Shown: positions 52,594 through 62,407 of the stretch, one piece after another
How positions within the stretch are numbered: the stretch's first letter is position 1
Layout of the letters: each line of letters opens with the position of its first letter
Assembly: GCA_900542805.1 (NCBI GenBank)
Contig: UQOW01000006.1
Span: 1-64,000, forward strand
Direction: 5' to 3'
Length of the DNA stretch: 64,000 nt
Source: an uncultured Sutterella sp.
GTDB taxonomy: Bacteria > Pseudomonadota > Gammaproteobacteria > Burkholderiales > Burkholderiaceae_F
The notes under the pieces: model-generated
What the model was told of the DNA's origin: nothing
What the model saw: only the letters and a program-made list of their open reading frames with translations
Database searches by the model: none
Made by a program: the position numbers and the translations under genes

Positions 52594-53931
52594 ATGCATA
52601 GTGATGCGAAGACGCGGGCACTGATGTCCGGTCTCATTCTCGGGTACTTAGCGATTACCGGCCTTCTTTTTGTTTTTGCCTGGTTAGCATTTCTCAATAA
52701 TAACGGGGTTGTTGTTCATGAAAAGTACAACTGGTACGTAACGGCTTTGTATCTTTTTCTGACTATCTTTTTAGATCGGACCTACAGCGCCTTTTGGGTC
52801 TCGTGCTTAAAACCGAGGCACCTGATTTTCTCGCAGCAGGTTGTGTCTTTCGTAGCGGTTTTCCTCGTTTATGCAATCGTCTCGGCGGTTTGGGAGGTTC
52901 TCTTAAGCCCGGTGCCGTTTATTGTGCTCCTTTTAGCCCAAACGCTTGTCAATGTCCTTTGGTCCTATACGGCCGATGCCCTGTGGTTTTACTTTCATTC
53001 CCCCCTTAGGACCTATATTCTTTATGGGAACAAAGACAACCTCGTGCGGCTCTCGGAGGTTTATCGCTTCACGCGTAAGTTTCATGTGGTTAAAGAACTT
53101 GCCGTAACGCCCGATACCGTCACGCAAGTCTTAGGCGAGACACCCGATGCCCAAGCGCTTTTTGTCGTCGGGGCGTCCGAAGAGATTCGCAATCGCCTGA
53201 TGATGTATTGCCTGGAGCATTCAATCGAAGGCTTTTTCCAACTGGAGATTCAAGACATCATTCACGCGGGCGCCAAGCAAGTTCACTCGTTCGTAATGCC
53301 CTTGATGGGAGTCGGTGTCCCGATGCCGGACCCCTTTTACATGATTGTCAAGCGCATCCTCGCGTTTTTCCTTGCTCTGATTTTTCTGCTTCTTGTGAGT
53401 CCGATATTAATCGGAGCGGCTCTTGCAATTCGTATCTTTGACCCGACGGGCCCGGTAATCTTTACGCAGCAACGCATGGGACGAAATTTAAAGCCCTTTA
53501 CGTGCTACAAGTTCCGGACGATGTCTGTCAAGGCTCCGCACGACTGCCATCCGCGCGATTTTGATGCCAAAGCCTTTTTGACGCCCTTAGGGTCGTTCTT
53601 GCGGGAATCGTCCATCGATGAGTTGCCGCAAATTTTTAATATTCTTAAAGGCGACATGTGCTTTATCGGTCCGAGACCGGTACCGCTTACGGAAAAGGAA
53701 CTTATCGCGCATCGAGCCACAATCGGGATTTATCAGCTTTATCCGGGCATTTCAGGACTCGCTCAAGTCTCGGGGCGCAATGCCGTGAACGATGCAGAAA
53801 AACTTCTTTTCGATTACGAGTATCTGGAGAAGTTTTCGCTGCTCCTGGATATTAAGGTTTTCTTTAAGACCGTGCTGTTTGTGCTGATGCGAAACGGCGT
53901 GTATGTGAAGAAAACCGGGAAGAAGGAATGA
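52594..53931 (+). CDS. Initiating undecaprenyl-phosphate sugar-phosphate transferase (WbaP-like)
   Basis: A 445-residue polyprenyl-phosphate hexose-1-phosphate transferase. Four N-terminal transmembrane helices, a soluble central domain and the C-terminal catalytic domain are seen. The latter has KRILAFFLALIFLLLVSPIL, FTQQRMGRNLKPFTCYKFRTM, LRESSIDELPQIFNILKGDM and IGPRPVP, the bacterial sugar transferase signature. It starts repeat-unit assembly on the lipid carrier. The ribosome site is weak; ATG 52624 is an alternative. The stop overlaps the next ATG. Confidence 0.9.
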   Translation: MHSDAKTRALMSGLILGYLAITGLLFVFAWLAFLNNNGVVVHEKYNWYVTALYLFLTIFLDRTYSAFWVSCLKPRHLIFSQQVVSFVAVFLVYAIVSAVWEVLLSPVPFIVLLLAQTLVNVLWSYTADALWFYFHSPLRTYILYGNKDNLVRLSEVYRFTRKFHVVKELAVTPDTVTQVLGETPDAQALFVVGASEEIRNRLMMYCLEHSIEGFFQLEIQDIIHAGAKQVHSFVMPLMGVGVPMPDPFYMIVKRILAFFLALIFLLLVSPILIGAALAIRIFDPTGPVIFTQQRMGRNLKPFTCYKFRTMSVKAPHDCHPRDFDAKAFLTPLGSFLRESSIDELPQIFNILKGDMCFIGPRPVPLTEKELIAHRATIGIYQLYPGISGLAQVSGRNAVNDAEKLLFDYEYLEKFSLLLDIKVFFKTVLFVLMRNGVYVKKTGKKE

Positions 53932-54809
53932 TGAAAGTCATCGGTTTTACGGTCTTGGAATCTGTGTATGCTAAAGATGATCCTGTAGCGCTCGATGCTG
54001 CTTTAGAGAGTATTGCACGTAGTACGTGTCTTCCCGAAGCCGTTGTTCTTGTCAAAGACGGGACAATTCCTGATTCCCTAGAGGGCATTATTGGCAAATG
54101 GCAGAGTGGGGAGAGACTTCGGTTAATCGTAGTCGGCTACGCGCAAAATAAGGGGCTTGCGCACGCACTTTCCTACGGCTTGCAGTTCGTTCGGACTGAA
54201 CTTGTCGCGAGGATGGATAGCGACGATATCTGCGCGAAAGATCGCTTTGAAAGGCAAGTTGCCTTCATGGACAGCCACCCCAAGATTGCGATTAGCTCGG
54301 GGTACATTGAAGAATTTGAAACCAATCCTCGTCAGCCTGTCTCCACGCGACGAGTTCCCTTAACCAGCGACGCGATTCATCGGTACTTAAAGCGGCGCTC
54401 GCCATTTAATCACGTGGCCGTGATGTTTCGTAAAAGTGCGGTTCTTGCGGCCGGCAACTATCAGAGCGTTCCGTATTTTGAAGATTACGACCTTTGGGTT
54501 CGGATGGACCAAAAGGGGTTTCTCGGAGCCAATCTTCCGATTACTCTTGTGTATGTCCGTATCGGAAACGATATGATCGGGCGCCGTCAGGGATTGTCGT
54601 ACTGTCGTCACGAACTTTTCTTTTTGCGCAGGACTCGGGAAAGCGGTTTTTTAAGTTTTTCTGAGTACCTTATAGCCCTTGCTGTTCGGATTCCCGTGAG
54701 GCTCCTGCCGAAACCGGTCCTTGCTCTTGTTTATAGAATCGTCAGAATGCCGTCTACAAGCCTTGTAGAGCGCGTCCGCGCGATTTTACAAGGGGGGGGC
54801 GAAAGCTAA
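53928..54809 (+). CDS. Family 2 glycosyltransferase with G8 tract at its 3' end
   Basis: A 293-residue cytosolic GT-A transferase. The DxD motif is in ARMDSDDICAKDRFERQ; EDYDLWVRM supplies the typical second acidic motif. It overlaps the upstream gene by ATGA. Four codons before the stop the gene carries eight consecutive G (54792-54799); a slip of one base would change and extend the C-terminus, by about 25 residues with seven G and to 55165 with nine. Donor and acceptor are unknown. Confidence 0.85.
   Translation: MMKVIGFTVLESVYAKDDPVALDAALESIARSTCLPEAVVLVKDGTIPDSLEGIIGKWQSGERLRLIVVGYAQNKGLAHALSYGLQFVRTELVARMDSDDICAKDRFERQVAFMDSHPKIAISSGYIEEFETNPRQPVSTRRVPLTSDAIHRYLKRRSPFNHVAVMFRKSAVLAAGNYQSVPYFEDYDLWVRMDQKGFLGANLPITLVYVRIGNDMIGRRQGLSYCRHELFFLRRTRESGFLSFSEYLIALAVRIPVRLLPKPVLALVYRIVRMPSTSLVERVRAILQGGGES
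54792..54799 (+). repeat. G8 homopolymer at the end of a glycosyltransferase gene
   Basis: Eight G in a row encode Gly-Gly and part of a third Gly just before GES-stop. Such tracts are prone to slipping; effects would be limited to the C-terminal tail. Confidence 0.9.
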
Positions 54810-55151
54810 GCTATTTCCCGCGTGTAGGGGCTTTTTACGGCCTTTGCGCGCAGACGTCGCCTTCGGGGTTTGACATGCGACGCAGGGAATCCTCAAGCAC
54901 CTTCGCTCGTTTTAACCGGTCTTTTTCCGCAAGTATGGAAAAAGGCTGCATCGCCGCTTTTGCCTCTTGCTCTCGGTCGTTTGCGATGCCGAAGGCTGTG
55001 CCCCCAAGTTCCTTTGTTCTGCCTTCTTACGCCCGAAAGGTGCGTTTTCTTTTTTGCCTCCCCTTGACCCTGTTTGGGGCGTTTGAATCGTGTGCGTTGA
55101 GCAATCGAAATACGTACGCGGCGTTTTCTGACCCTTTCCTCGGAGTGCCCC
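54810..55151 (+). other. Intergenic stretch before glf
   Basis: About 340 bases without a supported gene. One frame is open throughout and continues the preceding glycosyltransferase if its G8 tract gains a base. A GGAG ribosome site for glf lies at the right end. Confidence 0.4.
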
Positions 55152-56252
55152 ATGAAGCCTTTTGACTATCTGATTGTCGGTGCGGGACTATTCGGTGCCG
55201 TATTTGCCAATCGCGCGAGGGCCGCAGGAAAGACGTGTCTTGTCATAGATAAGCGACCCCACATTGGGGGCAATATTTATACCGAAGTCGTGGAAGGAAT
55301 CGACGTACACCGGTACGGCGCCCACATCTTTCACACCAATAACGAGGCAGTCTGGAAGTTTGTGACATCGTTTGGCGACTTTAACAACTTTGTGAATTCC
55401 CCGGTGGCCAACTACAAGGGGCGACTGTTTAACCTGCCCTTTAACATGAACACCTTTTACGCGATGTGGGGCGTTACGACACCGCGCCAGGCTCAGGAAA
55501 AGATTGCCGCGCAGCGACAAGAGGTCGGCATCGAGCACCCGCGTAACTTAGAAGAGCAAGCCATTAGCCTCGTCGGGCGCGATATCTACGAGGCCCTGAT
55601 TAAGGGCTACACGGAAAAGCAGTGGGGACGCGATTGCCGGGATTTGCCGCCCTCAATCATTCGCCGCCTTCCCGTGCGGTTTTTGTTTGATAACAACTAC
55701 TTTAATGCCAAGTTTCAAGGGATTCCCGTTTCTGGCTACACAGAGCTTGTCAAAAAGCTACTTCAAGGCATTCCCGTGCGTCTAAATACGGACTACTTTG
55801 AAGGGAAAGCGGCGCTCGATGCCTTGGTGCACACCGTGGTCTACACAGGGGCCATCGATCGGTACTTTGACTACTGCGAGGGTGCTCTTGAGTACCGGCG
55901 TGTGCGCTTTGAAACCGAAGTTCTTGAGATACCCAACTACCAGGGCGTTGCCGTCGTGAACTACACCGACAGGACCGTTCCTTACACGCGCATCATCGAG
56001 CACAAGCACTTTGCCTTCGGAAGGCAGGAGAAAACCGTCATCAGCCGGGAGTATTCAGCCAAGTGGAAGGTGGGCGAAGACCCTTACTACCCGATCGGGG
56101 ATGAAAAGAATCAAGCGCTTTACCGCAAGTACCGCGAAAGGGCCGAGGCACTGACAAACGTATATTTCGGGGGAAGGCTCGGCACCTACCAGTATTTGGA
56201 CATGGACAAAGTCATCGAAGAGGCCCTTGAGGCAACGGAGCACCTTGTTTAG
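55152..56252 (+). CDS. glf: UDP-galactopyranose mutase
   Basis: A 366-residue flavoenzyme converting UDP-galactopyranose to UDP-galactofuranose. The FAD-binding N-terminus is IVGAGLFGAVFANRA with KTCLVIDKRPHIGGNIYTE; HRYGAHIFHT, YTEKQWGRDCRDLP and the C-terminal GRLGTYQYLDMDKVIEEA are all family signatures. Its presence predicts galactofuranose in the surface polysaccharide. GGAG precedes the ATG and a glycosyltransferase follows after 11 bp. Confidence 0.97.
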   Translation: MKPFDYLIVGAGLFGAVFANRARAAGKTCLVIDKRPHIGGNIYTEVVEGIDVHRYGAHIFHTNNEAVWKFVTSFGDFNNFVNSPVANYKGRLFNLPFNMNTFYAMWGVTTPRQAQEKIAAQRQEVGIEHPRNLEEQAISLVGRDIYEALIKGYTEKQWGRDCRDLPPSIIRRLPVRFLFDNNYFNAKFQGIPVSGYTELVKKLLQGIPVRLNTDYFEGKAALDALVHTVVYTGAIDRYFDYCEGALEYRRVRFETEVLEIPNYQGVAVVNYTDRTVPYTRIIEHKHFAFGRQEKTVISREYSAKWKVGEDPYYPIGDEKNQALYRKYRERAEALTNVYFGGRLGTYQYLDMDKVIEEALEATEHLV

Positions 56253-56263
56253 GAAGAACTTCC

Positions 56264-57502
56264 ATGAAGAAAATTGCCATTGTGACGTTTAGCACGGCGC
56301 TCGCCGGAGAAAAAGGCTTAGAGCGCTTGTATTTTCTTGCTGACATTTTCAGTCGACACGGGTGGGAGGTGGAACTTATTACGAGCCGCTTTCACCACTG
56401 GACCAAGAGCTTTCGACCGAAGGATGCGTGTTACGACAAAGAGCACCTTAAAGTGGTCCTATGCGACGAACTCGGATACGAAAAGAATATTCAAATCAAA
56501 CGCATCCTCAGCCACCGAATCCTCGCGCGCAATATCCTTACCTACCTAAAGCGTGAGACCTACGACATCGTCTATTGCCACATTCCGGACAATCACCTCG
56601 CGGCGCTCGTCGGCACGTATGCCAAGGCACGGGGCATTCCTTTCATTGTCGACATCGAGGACTTGTGGCCAGAGGCGATGCGCATGGTCTTTAATGTCCC
56701 CGTCATAAGCGACATTCTTTTTTATCCGTTTGCGCGCGATGCCCGGATTGCCTTTCGTGCGGCGTCGGCCGTTATCGGGTCGTCCGATGAATACCGTGAC
56801 CACCCGGAAAAGTACGGCATTACAATCCCCGAGGCTTTGACGGTCTACGTCGGTAACGACTTGGCGCGGTTCGATGCCGGTGTGCGGCAGTATGCCGATT
56901 CCATTCATAAGACGCCGGGGGAGTTTTGGGTCACCTACGCCGGTACACTCGGGCAAAGTTACGATATCGCAACACTTGTGCGGGCTGCGCAGCAAATTAA
57001 AGAAACGGGAATTGAGGATGTTGCTTTTAAGATTCTCGGGGACGGACCCAATCGTACGGCCCTAACGGAGCTTGCCGGCAATAGATCTTGCAACGTTGAA
57101 TTTCTCGGCTATCAGCCCTATGAAAAGATGGCAGCATTTCTCACCAAGTCCGATGTCAACGTCAATTCCCTAGTCACAAAAGCGCCTCAGGGATTTGTCT
57201 CGAAAATCGGGGATTACCTTGCGTCGGGAAAACCTATGATTAATACTGGCAGTAACGGTGAGTTTCGGCGAGCGGCTGAGCGTGAAGGGTGGGGCGTGAA
57301 TGTTCCGGCGGAGAATGCGGATTTGCTTTCCCAGGCGATTTTGAAACTTAAAGCCAATCCGGCGCAGTGTCTTGCGATGGGGAAAAAAGCGCGGGCGGTC
57401 GCTGAGGAAAAGTACGATAGGAAAACGTCGTACCTTGGGATTATTCAATTGGCAGATCGGTTGCTGGAAAAAGCCCATTGCCAGGAGAAAACTCTCAGAT
57501 GA
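56264..57502 (+). CDS. Family 4 glycosyltransferase (WbuB-like)
   Basis: A 412-residue GT-B transferase. The N-terminal domain has SRHGWEVELITSRFHHW and IVDIEDLWPEAMRM; the C-terminal nucleotide-sugar domain has VTYAGTLGQSYDIATLVRAA, KILGDGPNR and VTKAPQGFVSKIGDYLASGKPMI. This is typical of retaining GT4 enzymes of O-antigen and capsule clusters. Its stop overlaps the next ATG, so it is co-translated with the following transferase. Confidence 0.9.
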   Translation: MKKIAIVTFSTALAGEKGLERLYFLADIFSRHGWEVELITSRFHHWTKSFRPKDACYDKEHLKVVLCDELGYEKNIQIKRILSHRILARNILTYLKRETYDIVYCHIPDNHLAALVGTYAKARGIPFIVDIEDLWPEAMRMVFNVPVISDILFYPFARDARIAFRAASAVIGSSDEYRDHPEKYGITIPEALTVYVGNDLARFDAGVRQYADSIHKTPGEFWVTYAGTLGQSYDIATLVRAAQQIKETGIEDVAFKILGDGPNRTALTELAGNRSCNVEFLGYQPYEKMAAFLTKSDVNVNSLVTKAPQGFVSKIGDYLASGKPMINTGSNGEFRRAAEREGWGVNVPAENADLLSQAILKLKANPAQCLAMGKKARAVAEEKYDRKTSYLGIIQLADRLLEKAHCQEKTLR

Positions 57503-58425
57503 AAGTCTCCGTGATTATTCCGGTTTATAACGCCGAGTTGTATCTAGACCGCTGCATTGCATCTGTCATCGGGCAAAGCCATCGCTATTGGGAAATGATT
57601 TTGGTCGATGACGGCTCGACAGACCGAAGTCCGCACATCGCTCAGCGGTGGGTTAAGAGTGATTGTCGGATACGGTACGTTCGAAAAGAAAACGGCGGGC
57701 CGAGTTCAGCGCGTAACCTCGGACTTACCATGGCTACGGGCGACTACATTCACTTTCTGGATTCAGACGATTGGATTGATCCACAAACGTACGCACGCTG
57801 TGCCGAGTTAATTGACCGGTACGAGGCGCCCGATTTGGTTGCCTTTAGTGCGGTGATAACGGATTTTCAAAGACGTGTCACGGCGCAAAGCGAAAACGTT
57901 CGGGTACTCAATAAATCCGAGATGTTTGGTTATTTTTTCCGCATCCACGGCGAGCTGTCGAACTACTCTATCTGGGATAAATTGATTCGACGGCCTGTTT
58001 TAAAAGGCTTTTCTTTTCCCGATACGATGTTCGAGGATGTTGAAGCCTCCTATGAGTTCTACTCACGCGCCGCATCCATGGTTAAGACCTCGGCCGTGTT
58101 TTACTACTACTTTAAAAACACGAGCAGTATCACGAACTCGGCGGTTAAAGCTAAAGATTTGGATTTACTTAAAGTCTGGAATCGCCTGGTTCAGCGGACA
58201 AAAACGGAGTACCCCGAATTTTATTCAGCTGCGGTTTTCAATCGCAAACGGGCAGATTTTACCGTGCTTGCCAAGATGCTCCTTAAGGGCTACGACAAAG
58301 CGAGCCCCGAACTATGCGCCATGCGGCCCGTATTAAAGAAGGCTGTTAGGGAAAACTTTTGGGCGCTTCTTTTTGGGAAAATGCCGATTTCAAGGAAAGT
58401 TTTGCTCATCCTTGTTGCGTTGTAG
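57499..58425 (+). CDS. Family 2 glycosyltransferase
   Basis: A 308-residue GT-A enzyme beginning MKVSVIIPVYNAELYLDRC, with VDDGSTDRS and the DxD motif in HFLDSDDWIDPQT. The FEDVEASYEFY segment is the conserved acidic C-terminal motif. ATG at 57499 overlaps the stop of the preceding gene; an in-frame ATG at 57478 is less likely because homologues start at MKVSV. Specificity unknown. Confidence 0.88.
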   Translation: MKVSVIIPVYNAELYLDRCIASVIGQSHRYWEMILVDDGSTDRSPHIAQRWVKSDCRIRYVRKENGGPSSARNLGLTMATGDYIHFLDSDDWIDPQTYARCAELIDRYEAPDLVAFSAVITDFQRRVTAQSENVRVLNKSEMFGYFFRIHGELSNYSIWDKLIRRPVLKGFSFPDTMFEDVEASYEFYSRAASMVKTSAVFYYYFKNTSSITNSAVKAKDLDLLKVWNRLVQRTKTEYPEFYSAAVFNRKRADFTVLAKMLLKGYDKASPELCAMRPVLKKAVRENFWALLFGKMPISRKVLLILVAL

Positions 58426-58544
58426 TCGGCTGAGCGAAGGGAACGGGAGGCGCACGAGTTCTTGCTAAATCCGTACAGGAGGTTTTTTGCTGCGAGTATG
58501 ATGCTTTGGGTAAACTACCTGCGATTCTTCATTCGCTACAAATC

Positions 58545-59543
58545 ATGAAAACTCTGAGTGTCATCATTCCGTGTTACAACGCCGAAAAAACGGTCGGAAG
58601 CTTAATTAAATCGTTCGGTTCAGGGCTCCCTTGGGTAAAGCTCATTTTTGTCGATGATTGCTCGAAAGACGGAACTATCGGAACGATTGACAAGTTTGCT
58701 CAGGAAAGCGGGTTTGATTACTCCATCCTTGTAAACGAAAAGAATTCCGGCGTAAGTTTTTCCAGAAATCGAGGTCTTTCCGTCGCCCATTCCGAATTTG
58801 TTCTTTTTGCAGATAGTGACGATTTTTTTGCTCCTGGCGCCTTTGAGATAATAAACAAGGCGCTTGAAACGGAGGCGGACGTCTATCTTTTTGACACGCT
58901 GTACGTTCTCGGAAAATTGAAACGGACGATACAAGGGTGTGCAGGGGCACTGGCCGGAGGCATCAAGCCCCAGGAGGCCATCCTTTCCATGAATTATGCT
59001 GTCTGGTCCAAGGTCTATAACCTCAGGACCATCGCAGAAAATAAAATTCTCTTTCCTCCCATGAAGATTAAAGAGGATTTTGTGTTTAATGTCGCTCTCC
59101 TTTCTTTTTGTACGAGGATTCGTTACGTTTCCGATTTTTTTTACGTCTATGTGAATAACAGCTCTTCGGCGATGAACACAACGCCGATGACCGAAGACAT
59201 CCAAAGGACGGCTTTTAAAGTTCTCAGAGAGCGGATTCCGGAAAATGCCTTGCCACTTTTACCTGTGTTGGCTCTGAAGGATTTTTTGTACGAAGGAGCT
59301 AAAAATGCAGCGTTAGCTTCCGAGGGTACCGAAAGGATACGATGCATCGTTTCGGAGTTTGAAAAGGAATTCGGCTCTCAATCCGTAAACCTAACGCAAT
59401 TGCATTACGGGTTTTACTACAAAGCGATGATTGCTTTGCTACTGGCGCATTCTTTTTGCTTGTTTCGACTGTGTGTTCGAATTCGAGCCTTGCTCATTCG
59501 CGGTGTCTGTCAAGGTAGTTTTCCACAAGTTTCACAAGAATAA
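58545..59543 (+). CDS. Family 2 glycosyltransferase
   Basis: A 332-residue GT-A enzyme starting MKTLSVIIPCYNAEKTVGS, with IFVDDCSKDGT and the DxD motif in FADSDDFFAPG; KIKEDFVFN supplies the later acidic motif. The start at 58545 fits the family; an ATG at 58506 would add 13 residues. Runs of seven and eight T occur in the gene (about 58823 and 59137) but the frame is open. It is followed by the decayed insertion sequence. Confidence 0.85.
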   Translation: MKTLSVIIPCYNAEKTVGSLIKSFGSGLPWVKLIFVDDCSKDGTIGTIDKFAQESGFDYSILVNEKNSGVSFSRNRGLSVAHSEFVLFADSDDFFAPGAFEIINKALETEADVYLFDTLYVLGKLKRTIQGCAGALAGGIKPQEAILSMNYAVWSKVYNLRTIAENKILFPPMKIKEDFVFNVALLSFCTRIRYVSDFFYVYVNNSSSAMNTTPMTEDIQRTAFKVLRERIPENALPLLPVLALKDFLYEGAKNAALASEGTERIRCIVSEFEKEFGSQSVNLTQLHYGFYYKAMIALLLAHSFCLFRLCVRIRALLIRGVCQGSFPQVSQE

Positions 59544-59559
59544 CTACTCCGTTGTTTCC

Positions 59560-61320
59560 TAATTAAGGGGCTCTGCCCCTCGCTTGCTCCGGGCGCTTCA
59601 CCCCGCGGTTTTCTTTCCCGGAAAAGAGGCCTGCTTCTGCTGGCCGCAAGGTCACATTTCCCGATATACTCTGCGTGCACAGATAGGAGCGGTCCGATTC
59701 TGTGTCCCGGTGAAGAGGACTCTTCGCATTACCGCCTCGTTGGTTGGCTCCGAGAGGTGGTTTCTCTTCTAGGTGCCCATTCTCTGGATTAATCCATACG
59801 CCCCCGCTAGGAGCACAGCACAAGGTTCTCCCTTGAATCCACCTTTCCGGGTGCTCACGGCGTGCTTTTCTGATAACCCTTTCGCGCCGACGAAGAATCA
59901 CCTTATCCTCCCCGCGGAACCGTGCTCCGGGCGTAACTATACGAATTCCGCTATGACGGTGCTCCTCGTTGTAATGCGCCACAAAGCCCGTAAGCCATTC
60001 CTGGGCCTTCTCAAGGCTCTCGAAGCCATACGTTGGGTACAGATAGTCGCCGCTGTATTTGAGCGTCCTAAAGAACGACTCCGAATACGGGTTATCGTTA
60101 CTCACGCGCGGACGGCTATGGGAGAACTTGACGCCGCAATCCTTCAGGAGCGTCTGTGTGCTAGCGGCCTTCATTAAGGAGCCGTTATCTGAATGAATAG
60201 CGAGCGTTCCGGGACGTACACCGTGACCGACAAAAAGGCCCGGGCGCACTCGTCGTTATCCGCTTCATAAACGCGAGCGGAGATGATGTAACGGCTGTCA
60301 ATTCAATGATGACGTAGCCGCAGTAAAAGCGCCCCGTATATTGGCTCGTGCGAAAGTACGTGATGTCCCACGTCCAGATTCGGTTGGGGCCTGATGCCTG
60401 ATACGACGCCGGCTTATAGCGCCCCCGCGCATCGGTGCACGTCTCTTGTTCAAGCCTTTTGCCGCGAAGATCCGATATCACGTCGAAAGCGAGCAGTGGT
60501 ATGCCTGCTTCTCGTCGAGCAATTTGTATACGGTCTGCGGGAGACTTAAATCGGAAACGTCTGCCATGCACAAGCGCTCTACGATTGCTTTCCCGGCTAC
60601 TTCGGCAATTATCCGAACGCTATGGAAAGCCGCTCGCTTCGTGTGCCCATCTTCATCGCCGAGTCTTTTCCAATTCCGATAAGTCCTATCCGTTATCCCG
60701 ACGGCGTCACACACTTCCTGCGCTGTGACGCCCATCGGCGCACCCCTTTTCAATCAGCTTCATGATTTCGCGGCAGTCTTGAGCGCTGATTAATCGTCCT
60801 TTTTCTCGAGAATCGCCTGCGCTTTTTTCGGTAACAGTAGCCTAGTTGCCGTTTTCGATAATGCTGTTTTTTATTTTTCCGGCTCTCGGCTCATTTGGGC
60901 TTTTTCCCGTATCTGCCAACGAATCCGGTCTTTCGTGGCCGTCAATTCCTCGCGGTTACAAGCTTCGGGATGTGCCTCAAACCACTGTTGCCCCTGGGTT
61001 ACCTGCTCCGTTGTAATCCCCGCCTTACGGCAGTGCTTGCCGAACACAACTACCCCGAGTACGCGCTTTAATACGACAGCTTCATAGGACTTCCGGCAAG
61101 GGACGCTTTTTAGCAATATCAGTCAGTTCATCCGATTCCTTTGCGAGGTTAAAGCTGCCGGCATGTTATCGGCAAGAGCTCTGTCGCGCCATGTCCTGAC
61201 CGTGACAACGGAAAACTTGTACGTCTGAGCCGCATCGCGCAAACTGATTTCTCCGGACAAGACACACTCAAGAGCCGCCTCTTTAAATGTGCTCGATTAG
61301 GGTTGCATTTTCCACTTTTC
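59560..61320 (-). mobile_element. Decayed IS3-family insertion sequence
   Basis: Transposase remnants lie on the minus strand. orfA (about 61308-61130) reads FKEAALECVLSGEISLRDAA and QTYKFSVVTVRTWRDRALAD, a helix-turn-helix, but has TAA as its fourth codon. Middle pieces at 61116-60871 and 60753-60478 follow in shifted frames. The integrase core is split: GPNRIWTWDITYFRTSQYTG (60571-60185 frame) and then LAIHSDNGS, VSNDNPYSESFFRTLKY and HYNEEHRHSGI in the 60249-59563 frame. So at least three disruptions are present. A 6-bp hairpin (59566-59580) marks the left edge; clear terminal inverted repeats were not found. Confidence 0.75.
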
Positions 61321-61602
61321 CTTCCTTCTTGAGACCTGAAAACTATTATGACAATTAATGATTCGCATGGTCTCGGGTTAAACGATGTGAGGGCGGAGAT
61401 TCCTGAAATGAACACATTGTGATGAGGGTCTGCATTTTTCTCCCATAAATACTCTCGAAATCAATATAGACGTTCTAAAATTCAGGTACGTTTGTCATCC
61501 GCTCATATATGTAAAAGCCTTGCTTTGCGAAAGACAAAGGCGTCTTCTTTGAGTGGCAGAACCACAGTTACTTTTTTCCATGGAGTGATAGTCGATTCCA
61601 TT

Positions 61603-62401
61603 ATGTTTAGTGTCGTCATTCCGGCTTATAACTGCGCAAAAACCATTATTCCGGCTATCGAATCGGTCTTAACTCAAACGCGCTTGGAGTTGATTGACGA
61701 AATTCTCGTTATTAACGACGGATCAACGGATGACACGGATACGGTACTTCAAAGATACTTAACGCAGTCGCATGCCGTTCCGATTCGGTATTTCTCACAG
61801 ACCAATCACGGCGTCTCGGCAACGCGCAATTTCGGCATTCACAGGGCAGTGGCGCCCTGGATTGCGCTTTTAGATGCTGATGACATGTGGCGACCTGAGA
61901 AGATTGAGCGACAGTACGAGGCGATACTATCTGAGCCGAAAATTAAGCTCTTGGGGACAAAGTACCCCTTAAAAATCTTTTTGCGCAAAAAAACAGGACT
62001 TGTGAAGATTTCTACTGTGGACATGTGTCTGCGGTCGATTTTTATTCTAACGAGCGTTGTCTTTGATAAAGAGTGCGCATTGAAATTAAAGCTATTTAAT
62101 GAATCGATGCAATATAGTGAGGACTTAAACTTTTTTTCTTAAATTTCTTACCCTTGACGGGTGCTATGTTTTAGTTGAGGATTTAATTCGCAATGATTGT
62201 TGGAAATCTTTTTCTGGAGAAACGGGACTTTCTAGTCACTTAAAGGAAATGAACCAAGGACGAAATGATAGTTTGAAAGAAATTTGCTCGATGGGTTTGA
62301 TATCTGTTCCATTCCTTCGGTTTCTCTTAGTTTTTAATGAATTAAAGTATTGGAGAAAAAAGTGTATCTGCTTTTTTAACCGGATGCGCAAATCAAGGTA
62401 A
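61603..62401 (+). CDS. Family 2 glycosyltransferase, out of frame at a T7 tract
   Basis: A GT-A transferase starting MFSVVIPAYNCAKTIIPAI, with VINDGSTDDT and ALLDADDMWRPEKIERQ. After SMQYSEDLNFF the frame meets seven T (62131-62137) and stops at 62140-62142, giving 179 residues from this start. With six T it continues LKFLTLDGCYVLVEDLI and NDCWKSFSGETGL to a TAA at 62399-62401, making 265 residues, a normal length; the next gene starts 6 bp later. So the gene is one base from intact. The first ribosome site is weak. Confidence 0.8.
62131..62137 (+). repeat. T7 homopolymer at the frameshift of a glycosyltransferase
   Basis: Seven T in a row lie directly before the premature stop. One T fewer restores 87 further codons without a stop. 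Confidence 0.9.
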
Positions 62402-62407
62402 TGTGCT

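Noticed and set aside
54875..55165. Independent gene before glf
   Set aside because: No ribosome site, overlaps the glf start, and its frame is simply the extension of the preceding transferase gene.
58823..59145. T7 and T8 tracts in the 58545-59543 glycosyltransferase as phase switches
   Set aside because: The frame is open through both; in AT-rich coding DNA such runs are expected, so there is no sign of switching here.
59773..60177. Plus-strand open frame of 134 codons
   Set aside because: It is the antisense shadow of the IS3 integrase remnant.
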